Positions 47,201 through 62,200 of a stretch of DNA of 64,000 nt are shown here, piece after piece. Location: NCBI RefSeq assembly GCF_014839805.1, contig NC_051124.1, positions 8,866,001 through 8,930,000 on the forward strand. Direction: 5' to 3'. The notes under the pieces are model-generated. The model searched no databases. It was not told the origin of the DNA and saw nothing but the letters and a program-made list of their open reading frames with translations. Every line of letters begins with the position of its first letter. The stretch's first letter is position 1. A program made the position numbers and the translations under genes. This stretch comes from Manduca sexta (taxonomy: Eukaryota; Arthropoda; Insecta; Lepidoptera; Sphingidae).

Positions 47201-50200
47201 CGGTCGCACCCAGACGATAAACTGCACGAAATATGATAGAAATGTTTATGGCTTTACTGTGGCTATTTTTGAAGTTATGATTTTTTGATAATGGCTTTGT
47301 TGATCTTTCAAATAACAGCAACTGACTAAGATGGAATCTCAATCATATGAAGTCTGTTGTTCGAATGATGATTACGATTGTAAACGTAAACTCAATAATT
47401 TGAAATTGATAACTATAAAAGCGATACTCGATCATACCAATAAAAGACGGCTAATGTAAGTATGTGATATTTGTTGTACATATTTTCTCAAATACACATG
47501 TTCGAATCATTTTACTAACAAATAAGAAAATGAACACAATTGAAGCCAGTCTGAGTTCATCTTAATTACACTACTCTGTGACAGCATCGTTCTAATGACA
47601 TTTGACTTGATATTGCAAACCAGCACAATTGCTGATTCAATCAGTGCGTTAACGATGATCTCACTCACGCCTTCACGGCTAGTAGACGATTTTACCCATG
47701 TTTGTTTCAAAAGAAATGGTTACTCTATTGTTTCGTTTATTCGAAATAATAATATTTTGTTAGAAATTTGGTATGTGGAAAATACAACTCTATTCTGGTA
47801 ATATTTAAGTTCAGTTTTAATAAAAGGCATTAACAGCTGTTGTATTTATAATTTTAATATGTTTATCAATAAATTTACAGCCAGCAACAATTATTTTATT
47901 TTTATTTATTTATTTTATTTAGATAGATCATCAACAGTTACACATATACTGTAAAATACAGTTAACTAATAACATAGGACTTTGTGTACTATCATTATAG
48001 GTGAATATAACATTCTTGATAGTATTGTTTAAACAAATTGATATTAATTAAGATTAGCATGATTTACCAATTCATTAATTTAGTAAATTCTGACAAAATT
48101 TAAGTTCACTATCAATGAGATACATACAAAGGTGTTGTGTTTATAATTTTAATATGGTTATTAATAAATTGACTGCCAGCAACAGTTACTAAATTATCAA
48201 TTGCTACTAATTGTAATTTCTCAACTGCGAAATTATGTAAAGACCTTGTTCTAAGTATGCTGTTTGCTGTGCTCCGCTAACACAATTCAGAACTTACGTC
48301 AAGCTATTAAATCAGTTTATTAGAGTTACACCATAGTGCGTGTAATTTCATGTTCCATAACATAACAATTACAAAGCAAGAACATAACAATGGTATGCGT
48401 TAATGAATCTGAGTGAAACAGATTGTGTATGAAAAATATTTTGCGCTGTTTTACAAATAAATACATTTTTTATTCGTTTTTCGATTGTAAAATTAAATGT
48501 TATTAATTATATAAATGCAATCAATTATTATTTTTCACGGTAAACAAGCATCGTAAGAGTAACTTTAATTTAAAAGTTTAATTTGAATGCATCGACTTTT
48601 TTTTTGAAACATATAAGCGATTTAAACTAACTGTAGTCACAATTTCTGTGACCCGTGTACTATTTTGTAACAAGGAACACAGATTGTACCGCGATACCAA
48701 AGTTTCATTAACTTTGAAATTACAAATGAGTTCTAGTTTCCATTCGTGTGGTTAATTACTTACATACATTGTTGCGTCAACCTTGACAACCCCTTTTTAT
48801 TCCCATGCTCACAGACCTTTCCGAAGGATGAGTTCTATTGTGAAAAAACAATGGAACGCAATGTAAGACGAAGAATACAATGGATAAACAAATAGAAGAT
48901 ATTAATTAGATATCGTAGCTTCCACAATTGTATTGATTAATAAATAAGAATGATTAAGAAATTTCTTTTTGCATTTTAAGAAGTCTTTTAAGATGGCAAC
49001 GTAAATTCAAAATTGTGAAAGTAACTCTGATAAATATATTTAAGTATATTTTTAATGGAATCTTACCTAATATTTAATATCACAAAGTTCGGTGCGCGTT
49101 TTAGCCATCTCTTAATATATAAAATAAATAATTGCAATTAAGTACCTCACATCAGCTCAAAAAATAGATCGAGATAAATAATTCACCTTCCTAAATCTCC
49201 CATATAACAAATATTAAAAATGCGAGTTGGTAAAAATGTTTTCTATGTTTATTAGAAGTAAACGCAGAAACAATTGAATGTATTTGGATGAAAGTTGGCA
49301 AGTAAATTGACAATGATCTGTATGAACACATAGGCTATATAATCATCTATTCTTGAAATAGATGGCGCTGACGTCGCACAGATGACGCTATAGACCGCCA
49401 GTGTTTTAGACATTCAGAGCATCATTCTGCCTTGCATCAACTCTGCCACAAAGGAACAAATTGTGAGCCGAAGATGGTATTGAAAAGAGGGGTTAATGCC
49501 CTTCAAACTGAGACTGATGGCGTCATCCAAGAAAAAATGTTTTTTTAAATTTTGTATCCAGTGTATCATGTAAAAGAAAAATATAAATAATGAATTGTAT
49601 AAAGTTGGCATTAATGGTTAAAATTTGTGTAATGTATAGACAATTTTAGAAATATAGATTTATTTTTACTGGAAATTATTAGTCTCTTACAGTAAAGCTT
49701 TCATACCTCAAAACATGTGATTCAAAGGTTTTGAATTGACATATTTACTAACAAGTCGAAATACAAACAAAGCCTCGGACCAAACTAACCGTACTTGTGC
49801 GGTGTTAATGATTCTAATGCGTTGATAATTGGCAAATGGAGCCGTTTCAACAACATCTGAATCTAAACAATCCAACGACCCGTTGACTCCAACTGTCGTC
49901 ACGTAGACAGCCTCAAATCAGACATCCTCCCGTTCACGCTTCGATTTATTCACTTAACCCGGCAAAGAAAATGGCAATCGCCCCATCGTTTAGCCGAAAG
50001 GAATTGTCCCAGAACCAATTTTGCGTTATGAAAAGCCGTTTTACTTATTGCTTCCACTTTTCTTTTGTCATGAACATCTGTCATCGTCACTGATTCTAAT
50101 GGATTGGAAAATAAATAATCATGTTTTAATACAGAAATCTCTTCAAAATATTTATGACGGTAAAAATTAAGTTTTAATCAGTCTGTATTGTTTGGGTAGG

Positions 50201-53200
50201 CGTTGAAAAACAAATAGTAAATTGACCTACATTAAGGCTCATAATTACGCAGGTAATTTCGTAAACCAACCCTGACGTGATAGCGGCTTCCGAAATATAT
50301 TAACGTGTCAACGTACCGGTATCGGCTTAGCTGCGGCGTCACATTCATCTGGCCTAACCCTTGCGGTGTCACAATAGCCATTGAGCTTCGCAGGGTTGAC
50401 GGGCTAACGACTGCAATATTTTATGCAAATCGTGTACGAGATAAGTGGTGTCGAATTTTTTAATTAAAATATATTGGGTATCGAATTTAAAATTATATAT
50501 GTAGGAGGCTTGAGCTATACCTTTTCTGAGAATCTAGTAACATACATTGCTTTCCCCTTCATTATCATCATCATTTCAGGCCTTGAATCGTCCACTGCTG
50601 GACATAGGTCTCCCCCATTGAGCGCCACAAGGACCGGTTCTGGGCGGCCCTCATCCATCGGACTCCGGCGACTTTTGCCATTGCTTAAATACTCAAAGGT
50701 AGTTGTAGGTAATTCTTTTATCTAAGAAATAAAAAGTGACATTGTCACGATTTATACCTCCATCTAGTTTCTAAATGACGATTTAATCTTTAAGAATGCA
50801 TTCAAAACCGCATTGCAAGTTTAAAATGTGGATAATATTGCATAAGGTTGCGGATAAAACTTCCATTACCAGCCAAAACGGCCCCTAGAGACGTCATTTT
50901 GTAGTAAAATAAATCATTTGTTGTTTTAAAGAACAAAGCATGAGAACATTGTTATTTAAAAATGATTTGACAAATTTTGCAACCCTGGTAAGAGAAACAT
51001 AATGAATAGATGTCTCAATTAAACAATACTTCACCCACATTGTTGCAAGTATTATGCAATTTATTATTTAAATATTACGAAATAAAACATACAATACAGG
51101 GCTTAAGACACAATATTAAACATTTATATTAAAAATAAGGAAACAGCGTCTATTTCTGAATAACGAAACTAAAGATGACGCGAACTTAATTTTTCCAAAC
51201 ACTGACCCCAGTAAAGATTTGTAAAAGCGATAAGCGTATACACTGCCGGGGATCTCAAATTGCTACATAATGCTGTAATCAGTACAATCTACATGCTGAG
51301 AACTTAGTCCACCGGGCGTGAAGTCAAAACGTTCCGCGTTGGTGGACTCAGACACTTTTCCCACTATCGTTTGCGAGTTTTTTTCGAGTAATGAGTGTAG
51401 TCGGGCCCTTAATTGTACTCGACCGCGTCGAGTTCGTTTTAATTGGTGGACACGTAATTTTAAAATGTTTTGGAATTTAATTTTCATTTCTTGTCATGTT
51501 ACGGTTGGAGGACTTGACACAATAGAAAAGTTTCTGTGATATAAGAATTATGTATGGAATACATAACATTCATAAGCTCTTGCACCTTTTTTTGGAAAGT
51601 AGTAGTAGTAGTCCAATGAGAACTGATAGAATATAATTAATTAGTACCATATGTTCATTTACATGGAATAACCTTATTAAGACATTACACATAAGAAACC
51701 TTTATACAAACTTAAAAATCTGCTAAAACCACAGTATCACCAGCAAACGTATTAATTAAAGGGAACATGAATCTATTCAAATCCCTAGACGCAATTTTGG
51801 CTCCGTCATATGCATAGAACATTATCCCACTCTGAACGTATTAATAGATAATCTCCCTTAGGTATATTATGGTTTTATGTATGCTGCACTCTCATGAGCT
51901 GCGGTCGGCAACTTCCCCGGGCGCACTAGAATCCTTACATTACCTTTCAGCCCCATTGTGTTGGGTAACTATTAATATTGCTATTACAAAGACCATTTTC
52001 AGTCAAGTTTCAACGGTAAATTAACCATAAATTCTACAAAGTTTACAAATTACTTTTACCAAAGACATTTTTTTACAAATTACTTCTACCATACGACAGA
52101 TGACAGTTTTTCTAATTCAGAGTTCAGTAACTTCATAACTTTTATGTATAGTAAAAAATACTTAGTTAATGGACCGTTAAACCATTTTTTGTCAATATAA
52201 TTACCCGCAAGATATCGAATAGATTCTCAATTTCTTCCAATTACTTTTTCTTAGATCTATCGAAGCATTGACAGATGACAAAAACAAAATAGTTGAAATA
52301 ACATAGTTCATCATTAACTCTTGTAACCAGTAAAAACGAATCGTTTAATTGAAACAATAATGTCGTAAATATCAGGCCAGAGTTTCGAGTAATTACGGGG
52401 CATGAAGATTCGAAACGACATGAAAAAGTAGAAAAGGTATGTTTTGTAGCCGTGGGTATGGGAAAGTTCACACGTGGTAACTGTACCGATGGGTAGGCCG
52501 TATGGCTTGGAGCGATGATATGACGACAAGCGAAGCGACTAACGATTTCCTTTTTGATTGTAACTACTAATCTTTGACAACAGAATAGGATTTCAATTGA
52601 TGAACTACAGCTGAACCTGCATACTGCAGTGAAATATTCAAAATGTGTTGGCCAGATTTTGATAAAGGTGTATAAAATATTACTGAAAGTACAAATCCTT
52701 AAATAAATTTCTTTACAAAAAACATTAGTACATATACAAAATCTCCCATTCCACATGATAAAGACTAAAGGAATACTCATTTGGCTAATACTTCGCTAAA
52801 TCGTATCGCTCTTTGCAATACCGTAGCCGTTGTACTAGAAAGTGACATTGTGTCGAGTCCTTTTGTGAAATATAGATCATAGGCTTGGCATGGCGAAGGC
52901 TTAGATGCCATAAAGATACACAATAATGAAGATTGCAATCACTATAATCCTCCATTGTGCAATAAGTCAACAATGACACAGAATGTGGCAAGAAATTGAA
53001 ATGCCGAGGTAATCTTTGTTTGTATCTAGACAGCTATGAGAAATTATGAGAATGTTTAACTGATATTATTATTGGTTTTCTTAGCATTTTTAATGAAAAA
53101 GTTTCTTTAATCTGCATTAATGAAGAACCGGAACGGAAAGCAGTTAGTAGAAACCATAGGAATGGTACAAAGTCCAAAATCGCCGATCGCAAATAGTTTC

Positions 53201-56200
53201 GGTAATTTATTTAATTCTTATAGTAAGGGTTATTATATAAAAAAAATAATATACTTATTGAATTTTTAACAATGATGGCAGATTTCATTGCCAATTATCT
53301 ATTATAATTCTTCAAGCATTTTATTAAACAAGGATCCGCCATTTTATACTACGATATAATTTTTGTCTGAAAATAATAATTGCTTTTCCTTCACAATATT
53401 TCAAATAGCAAAAACCATCTGCGCATTGGGAAACGTTCACCTTTCTAGGCAGCATTTCAATTATGTAAGGAAAAAAGTTCACGGTCGATCTCATCCAAGG
53501 GCCAAATACCCCCAGGCTGTTACCAGGGTGTAAGAAGTAAATAAGTTATGAGTTCCGAGTATCGACGCGCCTTTCAAGGAAGGTCAAGGCGTAAAGGCAT
53601 CGACAAATTATTCTATATGAACGTGTCAAGGGAAACATGATTAAGTGGCTATACGTGCTGTGGACTCTATTTTTAAGGCCTATCCTTTTTTGGGACATAT
53701 CGATGGAAATCACCAATTAAAAGTCATCAATTAAATTTAATTACGGATATTCCGACCTTTATTGACAGGCTGTTATAAATTGGGCATATTATATATTTTT
53801 TTCGAAAATGCAAATTTTGTGTCATGTATTTTTGGCTAGTGCCTTGAAAAACTCATTAACTTTGCTTAATGCATTCAAAATACTTTCAAATCGAAGTCTA
53901 TACATTAATCACATCGTGTTCAAAACATTCAACGAGTCAAGTAAATACTAGATTCACGTTTAGAATTCAATTATCAAAACAATCGTGAATACAAAACGAG
54001 CTGTTAGTAATCAAAGTATGTTTAACTCGGCGTGCTTCAAATCGCCAAGTGCAAAAAGAACATGTGAAAGCGTGCATACAATTGGCACGGAACGGTTGGC
54101 TCGTCGCGGATTTATTTTCTTCTCGCAGACAGCGTGGCGCGCAAATGTCATCCAATGCGACGCCGCGTTTTATTCACGTTCTTCAACTTCTGACCAAAGT
54201 GCACCGGTCACGTAATCAATTATATCGTGATTATTATTTTTTACAAGTTGCATATTATCTTCTGTCGTTGAACTTAGAAGTGATCTGTTAATAATCCGGT
54301 CTTTGATATTTCTTGTGAATTTGACGAGAACGTGAATTTTGCTACTGATTTTTTGATAAGAGAATCGAAACCGAGTTGATGGTTTCTAATTTCTATGGTT
54401 CCTCGTGTAAAATTTTACCTACTTATATTGATCATGAGGTAGGTATTTAATTGGAGATATAATGAACGCCCGATAGGAGAGTTTAAAAGATTTTTGTTTA
54501 CACAAAACATTAAAAGAAACGTAGCATTCTAAAAACCAAATTCCTAATATTTATGCTGACTGCACTAACGCTGTATTAAGGTAATTTCTGAGCAAAGTCT
54601 ACGGGATAGTGTAGTAAAGCTGCGTTGACAGATTGGAATCTATCGCTGATATATAAGGCTTACGTCTGGAGAGTACCAGCTGACATTTAACGACAATCTA
54701 AAACGTTTCGAAATTGCAACCGAATGCCAAACTCACTAACACTATTTAGAAGGAACTGGATGGAGCTTCTCGAATATTCAGATCACTAGATCTATTTTTG
54801 TTTGTATTGAAAATACACGTGTATCCGACTTAGGGTTGCTACCTTTGTATAGAAAAATATTCTATAAATTATAACTTATATCAAAGATTTTTCAGGTGTA
54901 TTTATCATTCGTACTTTTAAATCTCTAAATTATAATGTACCAAATGTATTTTCTTCTTAGTAATAGACTTATGTGAGGATAATTATATATTACTGAGTAT
55001 AGATTGACGCATAATGTAGCTAATAAAATTAACCAGTTTTAGTGCCGTAAAACTTTGTATCGGATGTTTTTGAAGTACAGATATTTTCGTTGAACACCGG
55101 TAATAAAATGAAGTTGGCAGCCCTAGGTAAACTCACCTTGCCAAGGAAGAAGCGCCTGTAATACTTGGCGGTGTCGTCGGTGTCTATGGTGTGCCGCCGG
55201 CCGGTCTGGCGCGGCGTGCCGGGCTGGGCGCGGTGTTCCGCATCCTCGCCATCTGGCGGGTTGTCGTCCACGCCGTCCACCCAGTAACCACCATTAGGCG
55301 GTTGCACTATCGTCGGTGGGGTTCCTGTAGAAGGAAATACTTGTATTGAATCAAATTTTCAATCCCTAGGCGGTGTAACTCCTAGACATATTGACAAGTT
55401 GCAGTTTAAAGGTATTGGAAAGGTAGACTTTTTCATTTGTCACAAACGTCGTGGAAACAGCAAGCAATAATTCATTACAGACTGATTTTAATAAAAAACC
55501 ATAATTTTAAACTTCAGATCAGAATCAACCATCAAAATAAAGAATTCGTAAGCACTAGACGGTAAACATTTATTCTCATTCGGTTAAGATCATTTACCTT
55601 TTGAAACAGGCCGTAATTCTGAGTATCGCTTAGCAGAAAGAGGAAAATCAGTTAGTTATAAGACTCCCGATTTAGCTACACGTTCTGTTTTCATTTGATT
55701 TACGATGTAGTCAAAACATGACTGGCATATGAATACATGAATATCATATACAAGTAGTAGTTGTATATTCTGTTGAATACCAAGTGACCAAGAAATCCCT
55801 TAATAAATAGTAGGAAGGAAAAATATTTCGTTTGCACTGAATTATTAAGCCATTTGTATTTGATGTTACATATTAAATTGATCAATTAATATCACCAACA
55901 AAGAATACCCCAATAAGAGAATTTCGGGACAATTAAATTTTACTCTTAATATCACCATGCAACTGTTTGCAATTTATTGCCTCGGGTAATTGAATAACGA
56001 ACAATCGATGCGTTTTTTGATGCGGTATTTTATATGGTTTTCGAGAAATAATTTAATTCATATTCCTGGTACAGAGTACAAGAAACGTAATTATCAGCGG
56101 CCATGTCGATTACGGAAGCCAAAAAAGTGAAAAATGCCCGCGGCTTGGCATAATGATAATGTCGCGTATGAGTCATTGGAATACGCAATTATCTTCGAGG

Positions 56201-59200
56201 TAGTACATTTATTATTGCATGTATCGTTTATCATAAAATGGAAAAACCATTGTCTTAATATGCATCGGCCGAAGTATTCGTTGTAGAGAAACAATAGTAA
56301 ACTTTTAAGGGCTGCATTAAAATTTTAGGAATATTGTGTCATCAAAATATGCGAAATACGCTTTATTTTCCTGCTGGTTTAAAGAATATTTAAAATGGCA
56401 TACTTTTTAGAGTTTTACTTCATTGTGCAGCTAGGTGCAATCGCATAAGCATAATAATCGTCTTACGATAGCACCGGTTGTTAGAAATATGCTAATTACA
56501 AAACTGTTCACTTTTAGTAAAAAAAAAACTGAATGTTTAGCAAATGAGTGTATAATTATGAAATATGAACGAAACATAGGCGTTTTGAGAATTATATATA
56601 AATAGTTTTTAATTACTGTGCGCACAAAAAATACCATTACGTTATTTACTTCTATACATAAGGACTACAATATGGTCATGGTTTAGTTCCATCTACTTTT
56701 TTTTTTATTTATTCCCCAATATACTTCCAATTCTAAATGCTATGTGTCTGGAATGCGAGTATCGCCACTATTTTATATATAACCAAGTAGCAACGTACCT
56801 ATATAAATCGTATTTTACAGTGAAATTAAAATTGACTGAGCATTATGAATTAATTTCTAATGGTTCAAAAAGTCGAAATCGCATAGCAGTGACATACAAA
56901 ACTTAACTGTTCTGGATTAGACAGAAGATAAGATGTCTACCATTAAAAAACCTTCCTGCTTATAAAATGTATTAATGTCTTAGCTTGGAAGATATTGCTT
57001 TAAACTATTAATTTGCAGGGTTTAGAGGGCTCACTACTCATGTTTAGTCTTCAAAGACCTTAAAATGTTTTTGCGCAACTGATCCTGGCAGTAAGACTAG
57101 CTTCATTAATGTAGCTGGAGACGGGACAACCCTTTGTATGAAGTCTTTCGTACCGCAAAAACACTACTTAGGATCGGATTTACTGTCGACTTCACTGTGA
57201 GCCTTCAATATTATTAGATGAAATATGTTTGTGCATCTACTTGAAACTACTAAGTGCAGGGGACCATTCAGTTTATTTTTGAACGGATATAAAACTGGTG
57301 TTCCACCTAATAATGTGATTGTGACATCGCCCTGGATAACAGTTATGTTACAAGCACACCAAAGTTTTTTTTATACGAGCTCGGGTAAGGGACCCCATTA
57401 CACTTGAAAGTAAGTGGAGTAGGGTCCAATAGAATGTCTACTGATGAGATATGATTACCTCTCACCAATCGACACAATTATGCCGGCCTTTTGGAACCGG
57501 ATATACACAGGCTGATTCCGGAACGCAACACTCATGTGGGCCACTATGGTTTAACATCTTGTGTACGGTGGTCGGTATTCGGGCGGATATAAAATATATC
57601 CTACCACCAGCAAGTTGCTCCGTTCTTTAAACCTGTTTGATTCATGCATACTAACTACTAGCGAATATTTAGTACATCAACAGCCATTTATTCATGATAT
57701 CCTTGGTATATAAAGTACACAATCTACAATGTACATCTTTTTGCGTGAATCTCTAGGAAGTCACGGCAGAATTTTTTACTCGTAACGAACTCATAAGACC
57801 TTGAGCACTTCAACTGTTTTTCAAGGTTACAGCAGATTTACTTGGTTATGTAGCAAAACAGTTAAAACAGTGTTTTGCTGGTTTAATTGGTTTAGTCTTT
57901 TGTATTTCTTCCGTATTATTCTGTTCTAATAAAGTTTGTTGAACGTGTGTAGGTGCGTAAAATATGACATTTTTAGTGCCGTTTACACCTACTGTAATCA
58001 AGAGAGATGTGGGACAGTATTATATAACGTGATGACATCCCCTGACATTTTTCAATAAAACTCTTAAAAGTGATCTCATGAACCTTGTTTTAACTGGCTC
58101 TGATTTAACAATTGTAAATTAACACGAATGAAGCATTTGTATTATGTTGTCATATCATGGCAAATTTATAACGATTACTTATGTTTACACGAATGGTCGA
58201 ATGTGAATCCGTAAAATAGTTTCATTTCGATGATAAATTTATTCATATTCAAACACTTTTGATGTTACAAATACAATCTCAAAATTTAGATCCCAAGCTG
58301 CATAACTGTGCAGGAACCATTGTCAAAAAAATAAATAATACTACTACTATATTTATGATCTCTGGGCTTTCTGTTAAATTTGCTGTGAACGGTTTTTTTA
58401 GTATGACGCAACGATTCAATTATTCAAATTTTATATATTATAACTTGATATGCTACCACATTTTATAAGTAAGTTAAGTTTCAAGGAAAGAAAAGCCCAA
58501 ATATAAATAATATACATTTTTTAAATGATCTTTATCACATTTGTTGTATATTACGGAGCCCAGCAATAACATTACATTTTGATAAACAGTTTGGTCCCAT
58601 TTTGTGCTCGTTTTTCCTTCTTGGGCATATTAATAAGTACATAAATACTGTATTGCACTTTTTTTTTATTATAAGTTAAATCATTCTAGTTCTCGCGACC
58701 TCCCTTGTCGTTAGAGTCTTTCACACACAAATATGCGTAAATAAATTAGATATTTTCTTGCGCAATTTAAGTTGCAAGTCATCATCGATAATATTTGAAC
58801 AATCGCTATTCATATCGCTATTTATGAATCGATTTTGCATGACTATATATCTAGTAAAGTGGTCACGTAAAGCGAATTCTAAATTATACTTTTTGTCTCT
58901 AATGTCAAAGTATTTGATTGATGAGTACAATAATAGACATATAATTTATTATGTCTCGTATACGTACATAGTTTATTGCTTTAGGCAGATTTTATACATC
59001 ATTTCAGCACAATTTACTTTCCTGATCTAGACCACCTTCAACATTTTATTAGACGTTTTATACTGTTATCATTTAAACAGAATTGACTATCTAAATCTAG
59101 ACCAATTCCAACTTGTAGATATTTTAAATTGTAATTCCACATTCGATGGCCAAATGGGATCATAAATTTCCAAAATATTCATCAAAACAAATCCAACGCA

Positions 59201-62200
59201 ACCATCTAATATCAAACGGGACCGGTCTAGACTCTATTGTCTGAGATATTTTTACATGACTCTCAATACAGCGTCCTGCTTTATTGTTCAGATGTCCTTT
59301 TATCATCTGTTACAAAGAGTAATGCGAAAACCAACGTGCATATTGTGGATAGAAAGGATTTTTGCATGCCCATATTGGTAATAAAGTTATGAGAATAAAG
59401 TCGTCATTCTGTTTCGCTAGTATGACTGATGTAATAGTAAGGTTGACGAATTTTGATGTTGAACTTGTAGAAGTATTTCACTAATGTGGCCCTACATTAT
59501 TGCTGAGTTACGTATATGTAAGAATTTACTATGAAACGCGTGAAGTTTGCTTTGTAAAGATGATTTAAATAATACAATAATATCAAACCAATTTTGTGAA
59601 AATCTGGCGAGCTAGTCAATAACTGTCTTAAAAACTGTAATGTTATTGGCAAATGTATTTTATTATAGCAGATATCAAACGCAATGGCAAAAGTTTAAAT
59701 GAATAAAATATTAGCTGTCAAATGCATACACATTTAATAATCTACGCAAAAAGTCATGTGTCCAAATTTTGCGATATTCAAACCCAATCCACTTTTTTCG
59801 AGTCGACTCGTCAAGGATAATCATATTTTATTCATACATCGAATGAACAGATTTTAAATATGCGAATTTTACTATATTGAAATCTTTGGTAGCCTGATAT
59901 TAAAAAGTATCGATTATACCTCCTTTTTTGTAAAATGTATAACGAAAAGGAGGTAAAATTAATTGACATTGCAAAAACTAGGAAACTAAATGATACAATC
60001 CACCGTTAGCGTGGGGTGACATTTTCCGAAAGAGAGCCCGAAAGAATATATAGGTAATAATAACATAATATAGGTTCTAATGATAATTACATTTTACATA
60101 AATTACGAAAGTTCCCTTTCGTAATCGTAATTAATCGTAAGTCATAATCACCGGCAGGAATCGGGTCAAATAGACCCTTCGCCACTGCAATCCACATTTT
60201 GAATCAAAAAACCCATACAATGAACAAGTATTAAACCAAACTAGTAGTATTACATAGTTTCACTTAAGATGGTCTAACTTTCGTCCATTCCAAATCACCG
60301 TGCCAAACCGCAAATGGCTTGATTTCCCAAGATATACTCTGTAACCCCATCCGTCTAATTTAATTAACGTTTTAATCAGCTAATGAGGTGCGATGTCGCT
60401 AGTTTTTGTTTTAAGTTAATTACTTATTGCGAGGTGGAAGAAAATAATCTGAGTGTAACTAATGGAGTGAAAGATAGTAAACGTTTACGATAGGGTATAT
60501 GACTTATATTTATTTATAACTTTTATAAAATATGTCGAATAAATTCTAAATCAGAAGAAATCTTTGAAATCTGCTGAAAAATATACAAGTGATAAGCCAT
60601 TGAAATTAGATAGTAGGAGTGAGTGTCAAAAACAGAAAAGGGACGACATACTTGGATGTGACGTCATCAGCAATTACGATGCGCGCGAAAGAAAGAGACG
60701 AGGCGATACCCTCCTTCGCGCCCACTCCTGCTTGTAGCTATATTTGAAATATGAATTACTATCTCGTTTTTTATCGAATTTTAGTTCTGTTATTGCAGCA
60801 GGACATCTTTTTTGTACTATTTGCTGTCACATATTATTAAAAAATGCACAAAATCGAACATATTCAAAAACCCTATTCTTTTGATAGACTTAATTAAATG
60901 GATAGAGAAGTAAAGACTCAAATAATACTTCAGAGCTTTATACAAAGACTCATGACACGGTCAAAAGACTTAAAAATAAATCAATGGTCGGATCTTAGGC
61001 GTGTGAGGCATTAAGTACAGGTAAAGTGGGAATTTTCTCATTCTCACGACATAGGGATTCTTATTGTCGATTCTTGGACTGGTTTATTTATTTTAACTGG
61101 GGCTTGACGTTTTTTATAGCAGTCTGAGGGTTACCGCTGTTTAGTGAATAAAGCAAGTAATTGTTAATGCGTTGCCTCTTAAGGCGGAGAAAAATGAGAT
61201 ATAAAAGGCGATTTATTGAAATCTAACATTATAATTTATATATCACTAAATGGTATTTATATACTATAGGTAATGATTCCATAAGTTACAACATAATCTA
61301 GAAGTACTATAGATAATATTCCATAACCTTTAAAATAATCTAGACGTAATAGAACAGTTGATGTCATAATCAAATTAAGGTGTTATTAAACCACTAATAA
61401 AGTTGTTTTTGCATCACTTAAACTAAATTATCCAGCTGGTAAATCTAAAGCGGGTACTTTCACACCTCTGTTCACATTTCCACTACTTTCTCTCGGTTAC
61501 AATGATGAAAGTTATTGCACAAAAGATTTACTCGCCATTGGTAATGATTACAATTTTTTAACTCACATTTACTAGTGAAAATCTTGAGAATAAATTCAAT
61601 GCCATTATTCAACGGATGAAAGTTTACAAACACCTATAGGGACCTCGATCTGATGTTTCCAGTTCCATTATGAAGGAATAAATCTACCTTTTAATATTTC
61701 ATGTTTATTTACGTGTCTATAGAATATATACAATTTAATTAGTAATTTTTGCGAGTATGATATTTTTTATAGGATAGCTTCCACCGTACACAAACTGTTA
61801 AAACCAATATTGGCCAAAGAAGTGTGTCGCGTTCCGGGATCAGCCTGTATATCGTATTTATCCGGTTCAAACAGGCCGGCATAATTGTGTCGACTGTCGA
61901 CGGGTAATCATCTCTCGTCATCTGAACCCATACTCCTTACCATTAGGTGCAGTGATGTAACTTTCCTATGTCCGTATAATATAATGTATACTAAGTGGGT
62001 TCAACACGCTTTTTCATCATCTCAGCCACAGGACGTCCACTGCTGAACATAGGCCTCCCCTAAGGATCTCCACGTCGACCTGTTGGAAGCGGCCTGCATC
62101 CAGCGACTTCCTGCGACCTTAGCCAGGTCGTCCGTCCACCTTGTACACGCTTTTACATTCGCTTAATAGAGTTATAATGAATTCAGACTTCAAAATGAGC

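Noticed and set aside
57120..57407. Protein-like stretch [18 protein letters not shown]
   Set aside because: It looked like transposon coding sequence, but I could not tie it to any family, and the frame is short and unsupported around it.
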